From positions 1-64,000 of the forward strand of contig NZ_JAMZEK010000004.1 of assembly GCF_024158035.1 (NCBI RefSeq): a stretch of 64,000 bases of DNA, in the 5' to 3' direction. The notes beneath the pieces were generated by a model, which ran no database searches, had not been told where the DNA came from, and saw nothing but the letters and a program-made list of their open reading frames with translations. Shown in pieces: positions 25,632 through 34,735 of the stretch. Position numbers and translations under genes: made by a program. Position 1 is the first letter of the stretch, and each line of letters opens with the position of its first letter. Source of the stretch: Dyella lutea. GTDB taxonomy: Bacteria; Pseudomonadota; Gammaproteobacteria; Xanthomonadales; Rhodanobacteraceae.

Positions 25632-26332
25632 CGCCCGGGCTCCGCCCAGAGTGCATCGAAGCGCGCAGCGTCGATCGACGCGAAGCGCACGCGGTCGCCC
25701 GGGCGCAGCGCGGCCGGTTCGTCCGCGGCGGGGTCGAACAGCCGCAGCGGCGTGCGTCCGATCAGCTGCCAGCCGCCGGGCAGGGCGTCGGGATAGATAC
25801 CCGTCTGCGCCCCGCCGATCGCCACGCTGCCGGCGGGCACGCGGGTGCGCGGATCGGCCCGGCGCGGTACCGCCAGCACGGGGTCGAGGCCGAGCAGGTA
25901 CGGGAAGCCCGGTGCGAAGCCGAGCATCGCCACGCGGTAGTGCCCGGCGGCGTGGCGGGCGACCACTTCTTCGGCGCCCAGCCCGGTCAGCCGGGCGACC
26001 TCGGCAAGATCGGGGCCGGCGTCGCCGCCATAGCAGACCGGCACGGTCACCTCGCGCGCCGACGGCGATGCGGCATCCGGCGACGCCAGGGCGGCCATCG
26101 CGGCCTCGCCCACGGCCTGATGCGGCGCCGGTCCGCCCGGCGTTCGCCACGATCCGGCATCGAACCGCAGCAGCACGCTGGCGTAGGCGGGCACGCACTC
26201 CACGTCGGGCAACGCGCGCATGAGCACCGCGGTGGCGGCCAGCACGCGGTCACTGGTGCCCGGGGCGATGCCCTCGCCGACGTGCAGCAGCAGCGCGTCC
26301 TCGGCCAGGGGTTCGCAGCGGATCGGCGCCAT
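25628..26332 (-). CDS. pxpB: 5-oxoprolinase subunit B
   Basis: 234 residues with the KipI/AHS1 fold. Signatures are the cyclophilin-like C-terminal segment [18 protein letters not shown] and [16 protein letters not shown]-type motifs ending with [14 protein letters not shown]. It works with PxpC. The ATG at 26332 gives the family N-terminus ([14 protein letters not shown]). It lies 7 nt after the HIT gene. Confidence 0.93.
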   Translation of the reverse strand: MAPIRCEPLAEDALLLHVGEGIAPGTSDRVLAATAVLMRALPDVECVPAYASVLLRFDAGSWRTPGGPAPHQAVGEAAMAALASPDAASPSAREVTVPVCYGGDAGPDLAEVARLTGLGAEEVVARHAAGHYRVAMLGFAPGFPYLLGLDPVLAVPRRADPRTRVPAGSVAIGGAQTGIYPDALPGGWQLIGRTPLRLFDPAADEPAALRPGDRVRFASIDAARFDALWAEPGR

Positions 26333-26339
26333 CGGTGGC

Positions 26340-26762
26340 TCAGCCCGCCTTGGCGGCGAGCCGGTCGCGCAGCGCGGCGACCAGGCGCTCGCGCACCGGC
26401 GCGGCATACGGTTCGGCGGCGCCACTGCCCCAGACCGGGCCGGGCCAGGCGGCGTCGCCCTCGCGACGGGCGACCACGTGGACGTGCAGCTGGCGCACGA
26501 TGTTGCCCAGCGCGCCGAGGTTGAGCTTGTCGCAGGGCGCCACCGCGCGCAGCGCGTTGCTGGCAAGTCGGATCTCGCGCCACAGGCGTTCCTGATCGAT
26601 CCCGTCCAGGTCGTGGATCTCGCTCGTCGCCGCGCGTCGTGGCACCAGCAGCAGCCAGGCGAAGCGGGCGTCGTCCATCAGCCGCACGCTGCATAGCGGC
26701 AGCTCGATCACCGGCACCGAGTCGCCGCCGAGGCGGGGGTCCAGCGCGAACTCCGCGCTCAT
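26340..26762 (-). CDS. HIT-domain protein
   Basis: 140 residues of the histidine-triad superfamily, the subgroup with [24 protein letters not shown]. The triad position reads H-V-H-V-V, so the third His (normally the nucleophile-side base) is Val. Nucleotide hydrolysis by the standard mechanism is therefore uncertain. It is coupled to the dienelactone hydrolase upstream (ATGA) and followed by pxpB. Why it belongs with this operon is unknown. Confidence 0.82.
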   Translation of the reverse strand: MSAEFALDPRLGGDSVPVIELPLCSVRLMDDARFAWLLLVPRRAATSEIHDLDGIDQERLWREIRLASNALRAVAPCDKLNLGALGNIVRQLHVHVVARREGDAAWPGPVWGSGAAEPYAAPVRERLVAALRDRLAAKAG

Positions 26763-27433
26763 TCCGCGCTACCGAGTTCGCGGGCGAAGAAATCCAGCGT
26801 GCGCTGCCAGGCCAGCGTCGCGCTGGGCGCGTCGTAGGCGTGCGGGTCGACGTCGCGGTTGAAGGCGTGGCCGGCCGGATAGGTGTGCACCGGCATCTGC
26901 GGCAGTTTCTCGCGGTGCTGCTGCACGGTCTCCGGTGGGATCGAGGTATCGCGCTCGCCGAAGTGGAACAGCACCGGTGCCTTCAGCGTCTCGTCCAGGT
27001 AGACCGGGTTGCGCGCGCCGTAGTAGCTCACCGCCGGCAGGCCCAGCCGCTGCGCCGAGCGCAGCGCGACCGTGCCGCCCCAGCAGAAACCGACCACGCC
27101 GATGCGCCCGGCCGAGGCGATCGCCTCGGCCGCACTGGCCACGTCGTCCACCGCCAGCTCGACGCCGACCTCGGACACCAACGTGCGGCCGCGGGCGAAG
27201 CCGGCGTCGTCGTAGCCCAGCTCCACGCCGCTCTCGACGTGATCGAAGAAGCACGGAGCGATCGCGGTATAGCCGGCTTCGGCGAAGCGGTCGGTGACGG
27301 CGCGGATGTGCGCGTTGACGCCGAAGATCTCCTGCACCACCACGATGCCGCCGCGGGGCTTCCCCGTCGGCTGGGCGAGGTAGGCACCGATGCAGTGCAG
27401 GCGGGTGGTGTTGAGGCTGATCGACTGACCCAT
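26759..27433 (-). CDS. Dienelactone hydrolase family protein, copy 1
   Basis: 224 residues, an alpha/beta hydrolase of the DLH group. Nucleophile Cys in GVVGFCWGGT, Asp in HFGERDTSIP, His in PAGHAFNRDVD. The family hydrolyses dienelactones or related small esters; the natural substrate here is unknown. Start ATG at 27433 with GGAGG 9 nt upstream. It is the first gene of the pyroglutamate operon and a tandem paralogue of the protein at 27510-28166. Confidence 0.85.
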   Translation of the reverse strand: MGQSISLNTTRLHCIGAYLAQPTGKPRGGIVVVQEIFGVNAHIRAVTDRFAEAGYTAIAPCFFDHVESGVELGYDDAGFARGRTLVSEVGVELAVDDVASAAEAIASAGRIGVVGFCWGGTVALRSAQRLGLPAVSYYGARNPVYLDETLKAPVLFHFGERDTSIPPETVQQHREKLPQMPVHTYPAGHAFNRDVDPHAYDAPSATLAWQRTLDFFARELGSAE

Positions 27434-27509
27434 GGGCACGCCTCCGTGAGGGTTGACCAAACCACAAGTCTAGTCCGCTTCCCGCACCGGGGCGGAGCGC
27501 CGGGCCGGG

Positions 27510-28166
27510 TCAGCCGACGTGTTCGGCGAAGAAGGCCAGCGTGCGCTGCCAGGCCATGGCGGCACTGGCGGCGTCGTAGGCGCCCCGGTGGTCGCAGTTG
27601 AAGCCGTGGTCCGCCTCGTATTCGTACACCGCAGCGTCCGGATTGGCAGCGGCCACCCTGGCGCGGTCGGCCGCGGTGATGTGGGTGTCCTTCAGCCCGT
27701 AGTGGAAGATCAGCGGTGCCCTGGCTGGCTTGCCAACCAACTGGGTGTTGCTGCCGCCGTAGTAGCTCACGCTGGGCAGGCCCAACTCGATGGCCGCGGC
27801 GTAGGCGACCGAGCCACCCCAGCAGAAGCCGATCGTGCCGACCTTGCCGGCAGCGGCCACGCGCTTCGCCGCGGCAGCCACATCCTGCACGGCGCGCTCG
27901 AAGCTGACCTGGGCCTTCAGCGCCACGCCTTCGCGCATGCCCTCGGCGTCGTAGCCGAGCTCCACGCCCGGTTTCACCGAGTCGAACAGCGCCGGTGCGA
28001 TGGCGGTGTAGCCGGCGGCGGCGATGCGGTCGGCGACGTCGCGGATGTGCGCGTTCACGCCGAAGATTTCCTGCATCACCACGATGGCGCCGCGCGGCAT
28101 GGCGGCCGGTTCGGCGAGGTAGGCGCCGATCGGCGTGGTGCTCTGTAGTTCGATCATCCGACCCAT
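27510..28166 (-). CDS. Dienelactone hydrolase family protein, copy 2
   Basis: 218 residues, clearly related to copy 1 (shared GAIVVMQEIFGVNAHIR-type N-terminus). Cys in GTIGFCWGGS, Asp in HYGLKDTHIT, His in ADHGFNCDH. Start ATG at 28166 with AGGAG 5 nt before it. A run of 14 C on the coding strand begins 26 nt upstream of the ATG, in the leader/promoter, which may vary in length. A 76-nt gap separates it from copy 1, so it may or may not share the operon. Confidence 0.85.
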   Translation of the reverse strand: MGRMIELQSTTPIGAYLAEPAAMPRGAIVVMQEIFGVNAHIRDVADRIAAAGYTAIAPALFDSVKPGVELGYDAEGMREGVALKAQVSFERAVQDVAAAAKRVAAAGKVGTIGFCWGGSVAYAAAIELGLPSVSYYGGSNTQLVGKPARAPLIFHYGLKDTHITAADRARVAAANPDAAVYEYEADHGFNCDHRGAYDAASAAMAWQRTLAFFAEHVG

Positions 28167-28191
28167 GGGGTCTCCTTTGATGGCGGTGAAA

Positions 28192-28205
28192 GGGGGGGGG
28201 GGGGG
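28192..28205. repeat. Homopolymer of 14 G
   Basis: An uninterrupted G14 on the plus strand (C14 in the leader of the dienelactone hydrolase gene). A minus-strand -10-like TATTAA (28211-28206) abuts it, so transcription would start inside the tract. Confidence 0.9.
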
Positions 28206-28271
28206 TTAATACCTGTCGCGTCAGGCATACGTGCAGGACCCGCTTCCGGAGGCGGGGGCAGCCGTCGCGTT

Positions 28272-28277
28272 ACAATG
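28272..28277 (+). promoter_or_regulatory. Putative -10 of rimO
   Basis: TACAAT, 26 nt before the rimO ATG. No good -35 at 16-18 nt is visible, so the assignment is tentative. Confidence 0.4.
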
Positions 28278-28303
28278 AAAGGCTGCCCCATCCGGTAACC
28301 GTC

Positions 28304-29647
28304 ATGTCTGCCCAGTCCACCTCCCAGAAGATCGGCTTCGTCAGCCTCGGCTGCCCCAAGGCGCTGGTCGATTCCGAGCGCATCCTCACCCAGCTGAAGG
28401 TCGAGGGGTACGAGATCGTGCCCAGCTACGACGCGGCCGACGCGGTGGTGGTGAACACCTGTGGCTTCATTGACGCGGCGGTGCAGGAATCGCTGGACGC
28501 GATCGGCGAGGCGCTGCACGAAAACGGCAAGGTGATCGTCACCGGTTGCCTGGGCAAGCGCGAGGAATTGATCCGCGAGGCCTACCCGGACGTGCTGTCG
28601 ATCAGCGGCCCGCAGGACTACGCCAGCGTGATGAGCGCGGTGCACACGGCGCTGCCGCCGGCGCGCGACAAGTTCCTCGACCTGGTGCCCGATACCGGCG
28701 TGAAGCTGACCCCGAAGCACTACGCGTATCTCAAGATTTCCGAAGGCTGCAACCACCGCTGCAGCTTCTGCATCATCCCCTCGATGCGCGGCGACCTGGT
28801 GTCGCGGCCGGTCGACGAGGTGCTGCGCGAGGCCGAGCGGCTGGTCAAGGGCGGCGTGAAGGAGCTGCTGGTGATCTCGCAGGACACCAGCGCCTACGGC
28901 GTGGACGTGAAATACGCCGAGCACCTGTGGCGCGACAGGAGCTACCGCACGCGGATGATCGAGCTGTGCGAGGGCCTGTCCGAGCTCGGCGTGTGGACGC
29001 GCCTGCACTACGTCTACCCGTACCCGCACGTGGACGAGCTGATGCCGCTGATGGCGGCCGGCAAGATCCTTCCCTACCTGGATATCCCGTTCCAGCACGC
29101 CAGCCCGCGCATCCTCAAGCTGATGAAGCGCCCGGGCAACATCGACAAGACGCTGGAGCGGGTGAAGAACTGGCGCAAGGCGGTGCCGGACCTGACCCTC
29201 CGCAGCACCTTCATCGTCGGCTTCCCCGGCGAGACCGACGCCGAGTTCGAGGAGCTGCTGGACTTCCTGCGCGAGGCCGAGCTGGACCGCGTCGGTGCCT
29301 TCACCTACTCGCCGGTGGACGGTGCCAGGGCCAACGAGCTGCCCAACCCGGTCTCCGAGGAGCTGAAGGAAGATCGCCTGGAGCAGTTCATGGCGGTGCA
29401 GGCGGAGATCTCTGCCGCCAAGCTGCAGCGCAAGGTCGGCCGCACCATCCAGGTGCTGGTCGACGAGGCGAACGAGGGCGGCGCCGTGGCGCGCTCGGCG
29501 GCCGACGCGCCGGAGATCGACGGCACCGTGCTCATCGCCGACGGCCAGCAGCTCAAGCCCGGCCAGTTCGTGCAGGTGCTGGTGGAGTCGGCCGGCGAGC
29601 ACGACCTGCAAGCCCGTCTTGCGCCATCCGTGCTGCCGGTGGTGTGA
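28304..29647 (+). CDS. rimO: Ribosomal protein S12 methylthiotransferase RimO
   Basis: A radical-SAM enzyme that adds a methylthio group to Asp88 of ribosomal protein S12. 447 residues. The N-terminal UPF0004 domain has [12 protein letters not shown] and NTCGF (auxiliary cluster Cys). The radical-SAM CxxxCxxC is in [17 protein letters not shown], and a C-terminal TRAM domain of about 65 residues ([21 protein letters not shown]) follows. The stop overlaps the start of the DUF3025 gene (GTGA). Confidence 0.96.
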   Translation: MSAQSTSQKIGFVSLGCPKALVDSERILTQLKVEGYEIVPSYDAADAVVVNTCGFIDAAVQESLDAIGEALHENGKVIVTGCLGKREELIREAYPDVLSISGPQDYASVMSAVHTALPPARDKFLDLVPDTGVKLTPKHYAYLKISEGCNHRCSFCIIPSMRGDLVSRPVDEVLREAERLVKGGVKELLVISQDTSAYGVDVKYAEHLWRDRSYRTRMIELCEGLSELGVWTRLHYVYPYPHVDELMPLMAAGKILPYLDIPFQHASPRILKLMKRPGNIDKTLERVKNWRKAVPDLTLRSTFIVGFPGETDAEFEELLDFLREAELDRVGAFTYSPVDGARANELPNPVSEELKEDRLEQFMAVQAEISAAKLQRKVGRTIQVLVDEANEGGAVARSAADAPEIDGTVLIADGQQLKPGQFVQVLVESAGEHDLQARLAPSVLPVV

Positions 29648-30489
29648 AGCGGCAGCGCTACGTCGCCCCGGCGCGCGAGGCGGTCGATCCGGCCGTGTTC
29701 GCGATGCCGCCGCTGGACGCGTGGAGCGAGTACGCCGAGCTGCTGCGGGGAAACGACTGGCCCGCCATCGATGCGCTGAACGCGCGGCGCGGCGGTGATG
29801 CGCTGCCGCGTTTCGCCGCGCAGGACCGCGCCCTGCTCGATGATGGCCTGCACTACGAGCAACGCATCGCCGAACGCGGCGTGGTCGCCACCCGCGCGCG
29901 CAACTGGCACGACCTGTTCAATGCGCTGGTGTGGCTGCGCTACCCGGCGCTCAAGCAGGCGCTGAACCAGCGCCAGGTCGAGGAGATCGCCCGCATGGGC
30001 CCGCGCGAGCGCTCACGCTCGCAATGCGCGATGACCCATTTCGACGAGGCCGGGGTGATCGTGCGCGTGGCCGATCCGTCGCTGCTGGCGCGGTGGGATG
30101 CGCACGACTGGCACGGGCTGTTCTGGCGCGAACGTACCGCCTGGCTCGACGGTCGCATCGCCGTCGCGGTATTCGGCCACGCCCTGCTGGAGCACGCGCT
30201 CATCCCGGGCAAGCTGCTGGTCGGCAAGGCGCTGGTGGTGGCGGCCGAGGCGGAGGCACCGTGGGTGCCGATCGTCGCCGGTCTGGCCGGGTGCACTGCG
30301 CGAGCCGCGCTGTTGATGGATCCGCTGGAACTGCGGCCGCTGCCGCTGTCCGGCATCCCGGGCTGGCATCCGGACAACGGCGGCGAGGCCTTCCATCGCA
30401 GCACACCGTGCTACCAGCCGCGGCGCGAAGGGCGCAGTTATCCGCCGCCCTGGACGATTCCGGATATCGCCGGACTGTCGAGAGCCTGA
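29644..30489 (+). CDS. DUF3025 family protein
   Basis: 281 residues, no signal peptide or membrane segment. The arrangement [21 protein letters not shown] and [10 protein letters not shown] followed by [13 protein letters not shown] matches the DUF3025 family found in beta- and gammaproteobacteria; the biochemical role is unknown. The GTG start at 29644 is coupled to rimO by a 4-nt overlap. Confidence 0.8.
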   Translation: MKRQRYVAPAREAVDPAVFAMPPLDAWSEYAELLRGNDWPAIDALNARRGGDALPRFAAQDRALLDDGLHYEQRIAERGVVATRARNWHDLFNALVWLRYPALKQALNQRQVEEIARMGPRERSRSQCAMTHFDEAGVIVRVADPSLLARWDAHDWHGLFWRERTAWLDGRIAVAVFGHALLEHALIPGKLLVGKALVVAAEAEAPWVPIVAGLAGCTARAALLMDPLELRPLPLSGIPGWHPDNGGEAFHRSTPCYQPRREGRSYPPPWTIPDIAGLSRA

Positions 30490-30517
30490 GTCCAGACCGG
30501 CCGCGCGGGTATCGAAG

Positions 30518-30802
30518 CTAGAGCTGGAACAGCGCGACCGGCAGGACCGCCACGCCGACGGCGAGCACCTGCAGCCCCAACACGCCCAGGCCGCGTGCCG
30601 GCGCCTTTGGCATCCAGTGGAAGGCGAAATGCGCCACGAAGGGCAGCTGACCGACGATCAGCAGCTGGAACAGATGGGCCGCGGCGCCCTCGTCCGCCTG
30701 GCGTACCGGTCCGGACAGCGCCAGGTAACCGAGCACGATGGCCAATGCGGCCAGCGACATGAGCAGTGGCGCGATGGCGCTGACGTGACGAATGGTTTTC
30801 AT
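30518..30802 (-). CDS. Small membrane protein
   Basis: 94 residues with three hydrophobic segments (about 8-28, 43-60 and 70-92). No family recognised. The ATG at 30802 is preferred to an upstream in-frame ATG at 30859, as it begins directly before the first membrane segment. It converges with the DUF3025 gene. Confidence 0.6.
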   Translation of the reverse strand: MKTIRHVSAIAPLLMSLAALAIVLGYLALSGPVRQADEGAAAHLFQLLIVGQLPFVAHFAFHWMPKAPARGLGVLGLQVLAVGVAVLPVALFQL

Positions 30803-30909
30803 CGACGTAACCCGTTCAACGCTTCGGTGGATTGTGCGCCGCGCAGCATGCCTGGCCAAGCGGTGCCCGCGATGCCCTCATGTGACGCCGGTGAGCTACT
30901 GGCATGGCA

Positions 30910-31560
30910 TCACGGGTGCTCGTCCTGTTCCTGCCGGGCGATCGCTTTCGCCGCGGCCAGCACCACCGAGGCGGGAATGCGCACGCGGTAGTCGGGATGC
31001 GAGTACGAGAACTGAAGCTTGCCATGGCCGTCGACGATGAACACCGAAGGCACCGGCAGCACCGGCTGTGCCTCGCCGGTCGATGCCCTCAGATCGATGC
31101 CGTAGCCCTGGTACTGCGCCAGCAGCTTGGCGTCGACCCGGTAGCCGATGCCGAAGGCCTTCAGTGCGTTGGCAGGGCTGTCCGACAGCAGGGTATAGCC
31201 GAGCTTGTCCTTGCCGAGGGTCTTGCGCAGTTCTTCCGGGCGATCCGGGCTGATCGCGAGGATGCGGTAGCCCAGCGCCTCGGCGTCCTTCTGGATCAGC
31301 CGCAGCCGGCTCAGCTGCAGGTTGCAGTAGGGGCACCAGCCACCGCGGTAGAACACCAGGATCGCCGGCTTGCCGGCGACCTGGTCTTTCAGCGTGGTGG
31401 GCTGGCCGTCCAGCGTGCGCAGCATCACTTGCGGCAGCTTGGAACCGAGCAGGATCGGGTGGACCTGCTCGGGAGCGTTCGCCAGCGCACCGGCGGTGGC
31501 GGAGGCGGTGCCCAGCAGCAGGGCGGCGGAAAGGAGGAACCTGAGCATGGGCGTTTCCAT
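30910..31560 (-). CDS. AhpC/TSA-family peroxiredoxin-like exported protein
   Basis: 216 residues. A hydrophobic N-terminus (MLRFLLSAALLLGTASATAGA) works as a signal peptide. The thioredoxin-fold domain has the redox motif GGWCPYCNLQL and continues RLRLIQKDAEALGYRILAISPDRPEELRKT, typical of AhpC/TSA proteins. Two starts are 12 nt apart (31560 and 31548); the first is annotated, and the second also yields the signal peptide. It probably reduces peroxides or disulfides in the periplasm. Confidence 0.82.
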   Translation of the reverse strand: METPMLRFLLSAALLLGTASATAGALANAPEQVHPILLGSKLPQVMLRTLDGQPTTLKDQVAGKPAILVFYRGGWCPYCNLQLSRLRLIQKDAEALGYRILAISPDRPEELRKTLGKDKLGYTLLSDSPANALKAFGIGYRVDAKLLAQYQGYGIDLRASTGEAQPVLPVPSVFIVDGHGKLQFSYSHPDYRVRIPASVVLAAAKAIARQEQDEHP

Positions 31561-31705
31561 CGGGGGGGACGTATCGACCATTCGCCGGACGAGACTCGCT
31601 GGATACGCGGGATGGCCGCGGCAGTGGGGGCCGCTCGAGCGGACCGCCGCCCGGCGAGTGGGAACGGGCCGCGGCCCACTCCCACTCCGCATGACGACAG
31701 GGCGA

Positions 31706-32692
31706 CTACTGGGCGACCAGCTCGACCCGCCGGTTCTGCGCGCGCCCGGCATCGGTGGCGTTGCTGGCCACCGGCGCCCACGAAGCGACGCCTTCGGCGG
31801 CCATGCGGTTGGCGGCAATGCGATAGCCCATGGCCAGAGCCTGCACCACGGCCTGCGCGCGCTGCTGCGACAGCGCCAGGTTGTGCGCTGCGGAGCCGGT
31901 GTCATCGGTATGGCCCACGATGTAGACCTTCAGTGCGGGATGCCCGGTCAGCAGCTTGGCCATCTCCTCCAGCGTGGCCTTCGATGACGGGTCGATCGTG
32001 GCGCTGTCGTTGGCGAAATGCAGACCGTACAGGGCCACGTGGCCGCTGCTCGCCAGGCTCTCATTCATCGCCTTGGCGTTCACCGTGACCTCGCCGGATG
32101 CCATCGGCTGGTGTTCGCAGATTTCCAGGAGGATGCCGGGAGGGTAGTTGTCGCCCTTGCCCACCAGCAGCACCAGATCGATATCGCCCTGGGGGCGGGA
32201 GAGATGGGCGGTCAGGGCATCGATGTTGTCGTTGGTGGGTTCCAGCTCATGCAGCAGGTCGCTAGTGGAGTCGGGATTCAGCGCCTGGAGCACCGGATCG
32301 AGCACGGCGCTGGCAAAGCCATAGCCGTCGCCGCACGTGGCGTCACCTTCGCATGAGAAACGGGTGGAGAAGCCCGCCGACTGCAGTGCCGACTGGAAGT
32401 TGCGGAAGATCTCCAGCGCGCTCTTTCCGGGGGGAGCCACGTAGCTGATGCGGGTGATGCGTCCTTCGGCCGTGTCCGATTTCGACAGTTTGTCGTCCAC
32501 GGTCTTGCCCAGTGGCAACAGCATCCGGTCGTAATCGACCGTCTGGTATCCGGTGATCAGCGAACCGGCAAAGCGCGACACGAGCGGATGATCGTGGCTC
32601 CCGGGGATGTCCTTGTCGGGCATGTCCTGCGCTGCGGCGACGCCGGCGAGGGACAGGATGACGATGCTCAAGAGCAGGCGAAACGGTTTCAC
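31706..32692 (-). CDS. OmpA-family outer-membrane/peptidoglycan-associated protein
   Basis: 328 residues. Signal peptide 1-22 (MKPFRLLLSIVILSL...AAA). The central region of about 190 residues has two Cys and no named domain. The C-terminal OmpA domain from about 220 (VALYGLHFANDSATIDPSS, VYIVGHTDDTGS, NRRVELV) has the peptidoglycan-binding Asp and Arg. The GTG start at 32692 gives the signal peptide, whereas longer starts do not. It lies 145 nt before the peroxiredoxin gene on the same strand. Confidence 0.82.
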   Translation of the reverse strand: MKPFRLLLSIVILSLAGVAAAQDMPDKDIPGSHDHPLVSRFAGSLITGYQTVDYDRMLLPLGKTVDDKLSKSDTAEGRITRISYVAPPGKSALEIFRNFQSALQSAGFSTRFSCEGDATCGDGYGFASAVLDPVLQALNPDSTSDLLHELEPTNDNIDALTAHLSRPQGDIDLVLLVGKGDNYPPGILLEICEHQPMASGEVTVNAKAMNESLASSGHVALYGLHFANDSATIDPSSKATLEEMAKLLTGHPALKVYIVGHTDDTGSAAHNLALSQQRAQAVVQALAMGYRIAANRMAAEGVASWAPVASNATDAGRAQNRRVELVAQ

Positions 32693-33339
32693 GTGTGCGG
32701 ATCCTTGCGGGTGTGGTGGAACGAAGTGGGCTTGGCCGATCCATGCGGCTCGTTCCGTGGCCGATGGCGGATTCGGTCGTCCGGCAGGGGCGGAAAGTTT
32801 ATCGTCCACGCTTTTCTTTGGCACCGCGTGGCATGGGCGGGCGGCGGGTTGGCAAGGCATTGGCGGTGGCGGCCGGCGTGGCCGTGCCGCGGGCCGGGAT
32901 CGTCGTCGAACTGGCCTCGCGCACCCCGCCAGCGGGTTGCCGATGGATTTGCTGGGATGGTGTGTCCGCTGCCGCTGTCAGTCATCCCTGGCAGGCACCC
33001 GCGCAACGGTGAGCGAGCGTTCCACTGCGACGCCATGTGCCACTCGCCGTGTGGCATGTGGCGTCGCTACCCGCCGATCCGGCTCCGGTGCTCACGCTGA
33101 CCGGCTTCCCTGCGGCGGCCAGCGTGTGTGCGGACACGAACAAGGCACGTATCCGGCGACGCGTGGTGTACGCGTTTCTTGGTCTCGCGCCAAATCCTTC
33201 GAATCCACGATGATCGCCCGGGCTGCGGTCCGGATGAAGGCTGGAACACGCCGGATGCCGGGCGCCGCTTTCGTTCGCGTCGGCAATGCGGCGGCTGGTA
33301 GCATCGGCGCCCCCCTTTTTGTCACTGGCGAAAACCACC
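32693..33339. other. Gene-poor stretch of about 650 nt
   Basis: Open frames exist on both strands but all look like GC-rich chance frames with no domain, signal peptide or ribosome binding site. The only structure seen is an imperfect inverted repeat of 17 nt (33027-33043 and 33051-33067, two mismatches). It may be the remnant of a lost gene next to the sulfotransferase. Confidence 0.5.
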
Positions 33340-34176
33340 ATGGGCAACATCGTCTGGCTGGCTTCGTATCCCAAGTCCGGAAATACCTGGCTGCGCGCGT
33401 TCCTCGCCAACCTCATCGCCAACCGCTCCGTTCCGGTACCGCTGAACGAGCTGTCCCGGTACGCCGAAGACGAGGCGAACCCGGACCTCTTCAGCGAGTT
33501 GGGGGGGCGGCCCAGCAGCGGCCTCGATATCGAGGAAATTGCCGTGCTGCGTCCGCAGGTTCACATGGCGATTGCCGGGCGGGCCGCGGGGACGTGTTTC
33601 GTCAAGACGCACAACATGGCGGGCAGCTTCAACGGATATCCGCTCCACAACATGCAGGTAACGGCGGGAGCCATTTACGTGGTGCGCAATCCGCTCGATG
33701 TGGCGGTCAGCATGACCCATCACTTTGGCATCGGCCTCGACGAGGCGATCGAGCGTCTGGGCAACGAAAACGTGGCGACGGCCAACGACGCCCAGTTCGT
33801 AAGCCAGATTCTCGGGTCGTGGTCACAGCACGTACGGAGCTGGGCCGACATCAAACATGATCGCGTCCTCGTCGTGCGCTACGAGGACATGATCGACAAG
33901 CCGGTCAAGGTCTTTCTGAAAATTGCCAGGCTGGTGACGGCCGGCGTCGACCGCACCCGTATCGATCGCGCCGTCCGCCATGCGGAATTTCGCAATCTCG
34001 CCGGAATGGAAAGGCAGGGCGGGTTCATCGAGGCGTCGGACAAGGGCGTGCGCTTTTTCAGGAAGGGCCGCGCCAACGAATGGCGTGCCGCGCTCACGCG
34101 CGAACAGGTTCGGCGTGTGGTCGAGGCACACCGCGAACAGATGCAGCGTTTCGGGTACGTCCCGGCCGGATTCTGA
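33340..34176 (+). CDS. Sulfotransferase domain protein
   Basis: 278 residues, cytosolic. The N-terminal 5'-phosphosulfate loop is WLASYPKSGNTWLRAFLANL, the KTHN segment fits the catalytic region, and the 3'-phosphate site is YVVRNPLDVAVSMTHHFG. It would move sulfate from PAPS to a hydroxyl acceptor (lipid, polysaccharide or small molecule); the acceptor is unknown. The ATG at 33340 starts 5 residues before the fold; an upstream ATG at 33286 is less likely. It is a single gene with a long empty upstream region. Confidence 0.85.
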   Translation: MGNIVWLASYPKSGNTWLRAFLANLIANRSVPVPLNELSRYAEDEANPDLFSELGGRPSSGLDIEEIAVLRPQVHMAIAGRAAGTCFVKTHNMAGSFNGYPLHNMQVTAGAIYVVRNPLDVAVSMTHHFGIGLDEAIERLGNENVATANDAQFVSQILGSWSQHVRSWADIKHDRVLVVRYEDMIDKPVKVFLKIARLVTAGVDRTRIDRAVRHAEFRNLAGMERQGGFIEASDKGVRFFRKGRANEWRAALTREQVRRVVEAHREQMQRFGYVPAGF

Positions 34177-34228
34177 CGGATCCCGTGATGCCCGGCTTCC
34201 AGCCGGCTGCCGATAGGCGAGGGGGCGC

Positions 34229-34735
34229 TCAAGCCCGGTCGTAGGTGATCGACAGGATCGCGAACCGTGCGGGCCCGGCGGGCAGTTCGGCGGAGACTTC
34301 GTCGTCCAGGCGCTTCTTCAGTATCGCGCGGGCCAGCGGCGAGTCGATGCTGATCCAGCCGAGCTTCGCGTCGGTCTCGTCCGGGCCGACGATGCGATAG
34401 CGGCTGGTTTCGCCGTTGTCGACGTTCTCCAGCTCGATCGTGGCGCCGAAGAACACCGCGTCGCGGTCGGCCGGCGCGCCTTCGGCCACCTTCAGCGAAG
34501 GGATGCGCCTGCTGAGATAGCGCACACGGCGGTCGATCTCTGCGAGTTGCTTCTTGCGGTAGGTGTACTCGGCGTTTTCCGAGCGATCGCCCTCGGCCGC
34601 GGCGGCGGCCAGCGCCCTGACCACTTCGGGGCGCAGGGTGTGCCAGAGGTGGTCGAGCTCGGCTTTCAGACGCTCGAAGCCGGCGCGCGTGATGATGGCC
34701 GTCGACGACGGCGAAGGAGGGCGCCAACGGCTCAT
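34229..34735 (-). CDS. greB: Transcription elongation factor GreB
   Basis: Rescues backtracked RNA polymerase by stimulating transcript cleavage. 168 residues. The N-terminal coiled coil has [46 protein letters not shown], with the catalytic acidic tip ([10 protein letters not shown]), followed by the FKBP-like C-terminal domain ([25 protein letters not shown]). YTYRKKQL and the tip sequence favour GreB over GreA. It overlaps the upstream membrane protein gene by 4 nt. Confidence 0.92.
   Translation of the reverse strand: MSRWRPPSPSSTAIITRAGFERLKAELDHLWHTLRPEVVRALAAAAAEGDRSENAEYTYRKKQLAEIDRRVRYLSRRIPSLKVAEGAPADRDAVFFGATIELENVDNGETSRYRIVGPDETDAKLGWISIDSPLARAILKKRLDDEVSAELPAGPARFAILSITYDRA

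Noticed and set aside
32588-33100. Open frames in the empty stretch before the sulfotransferase
   Set aside because: Overlap the OmpA-family gene or lack any start signal, signal peptide or domain.
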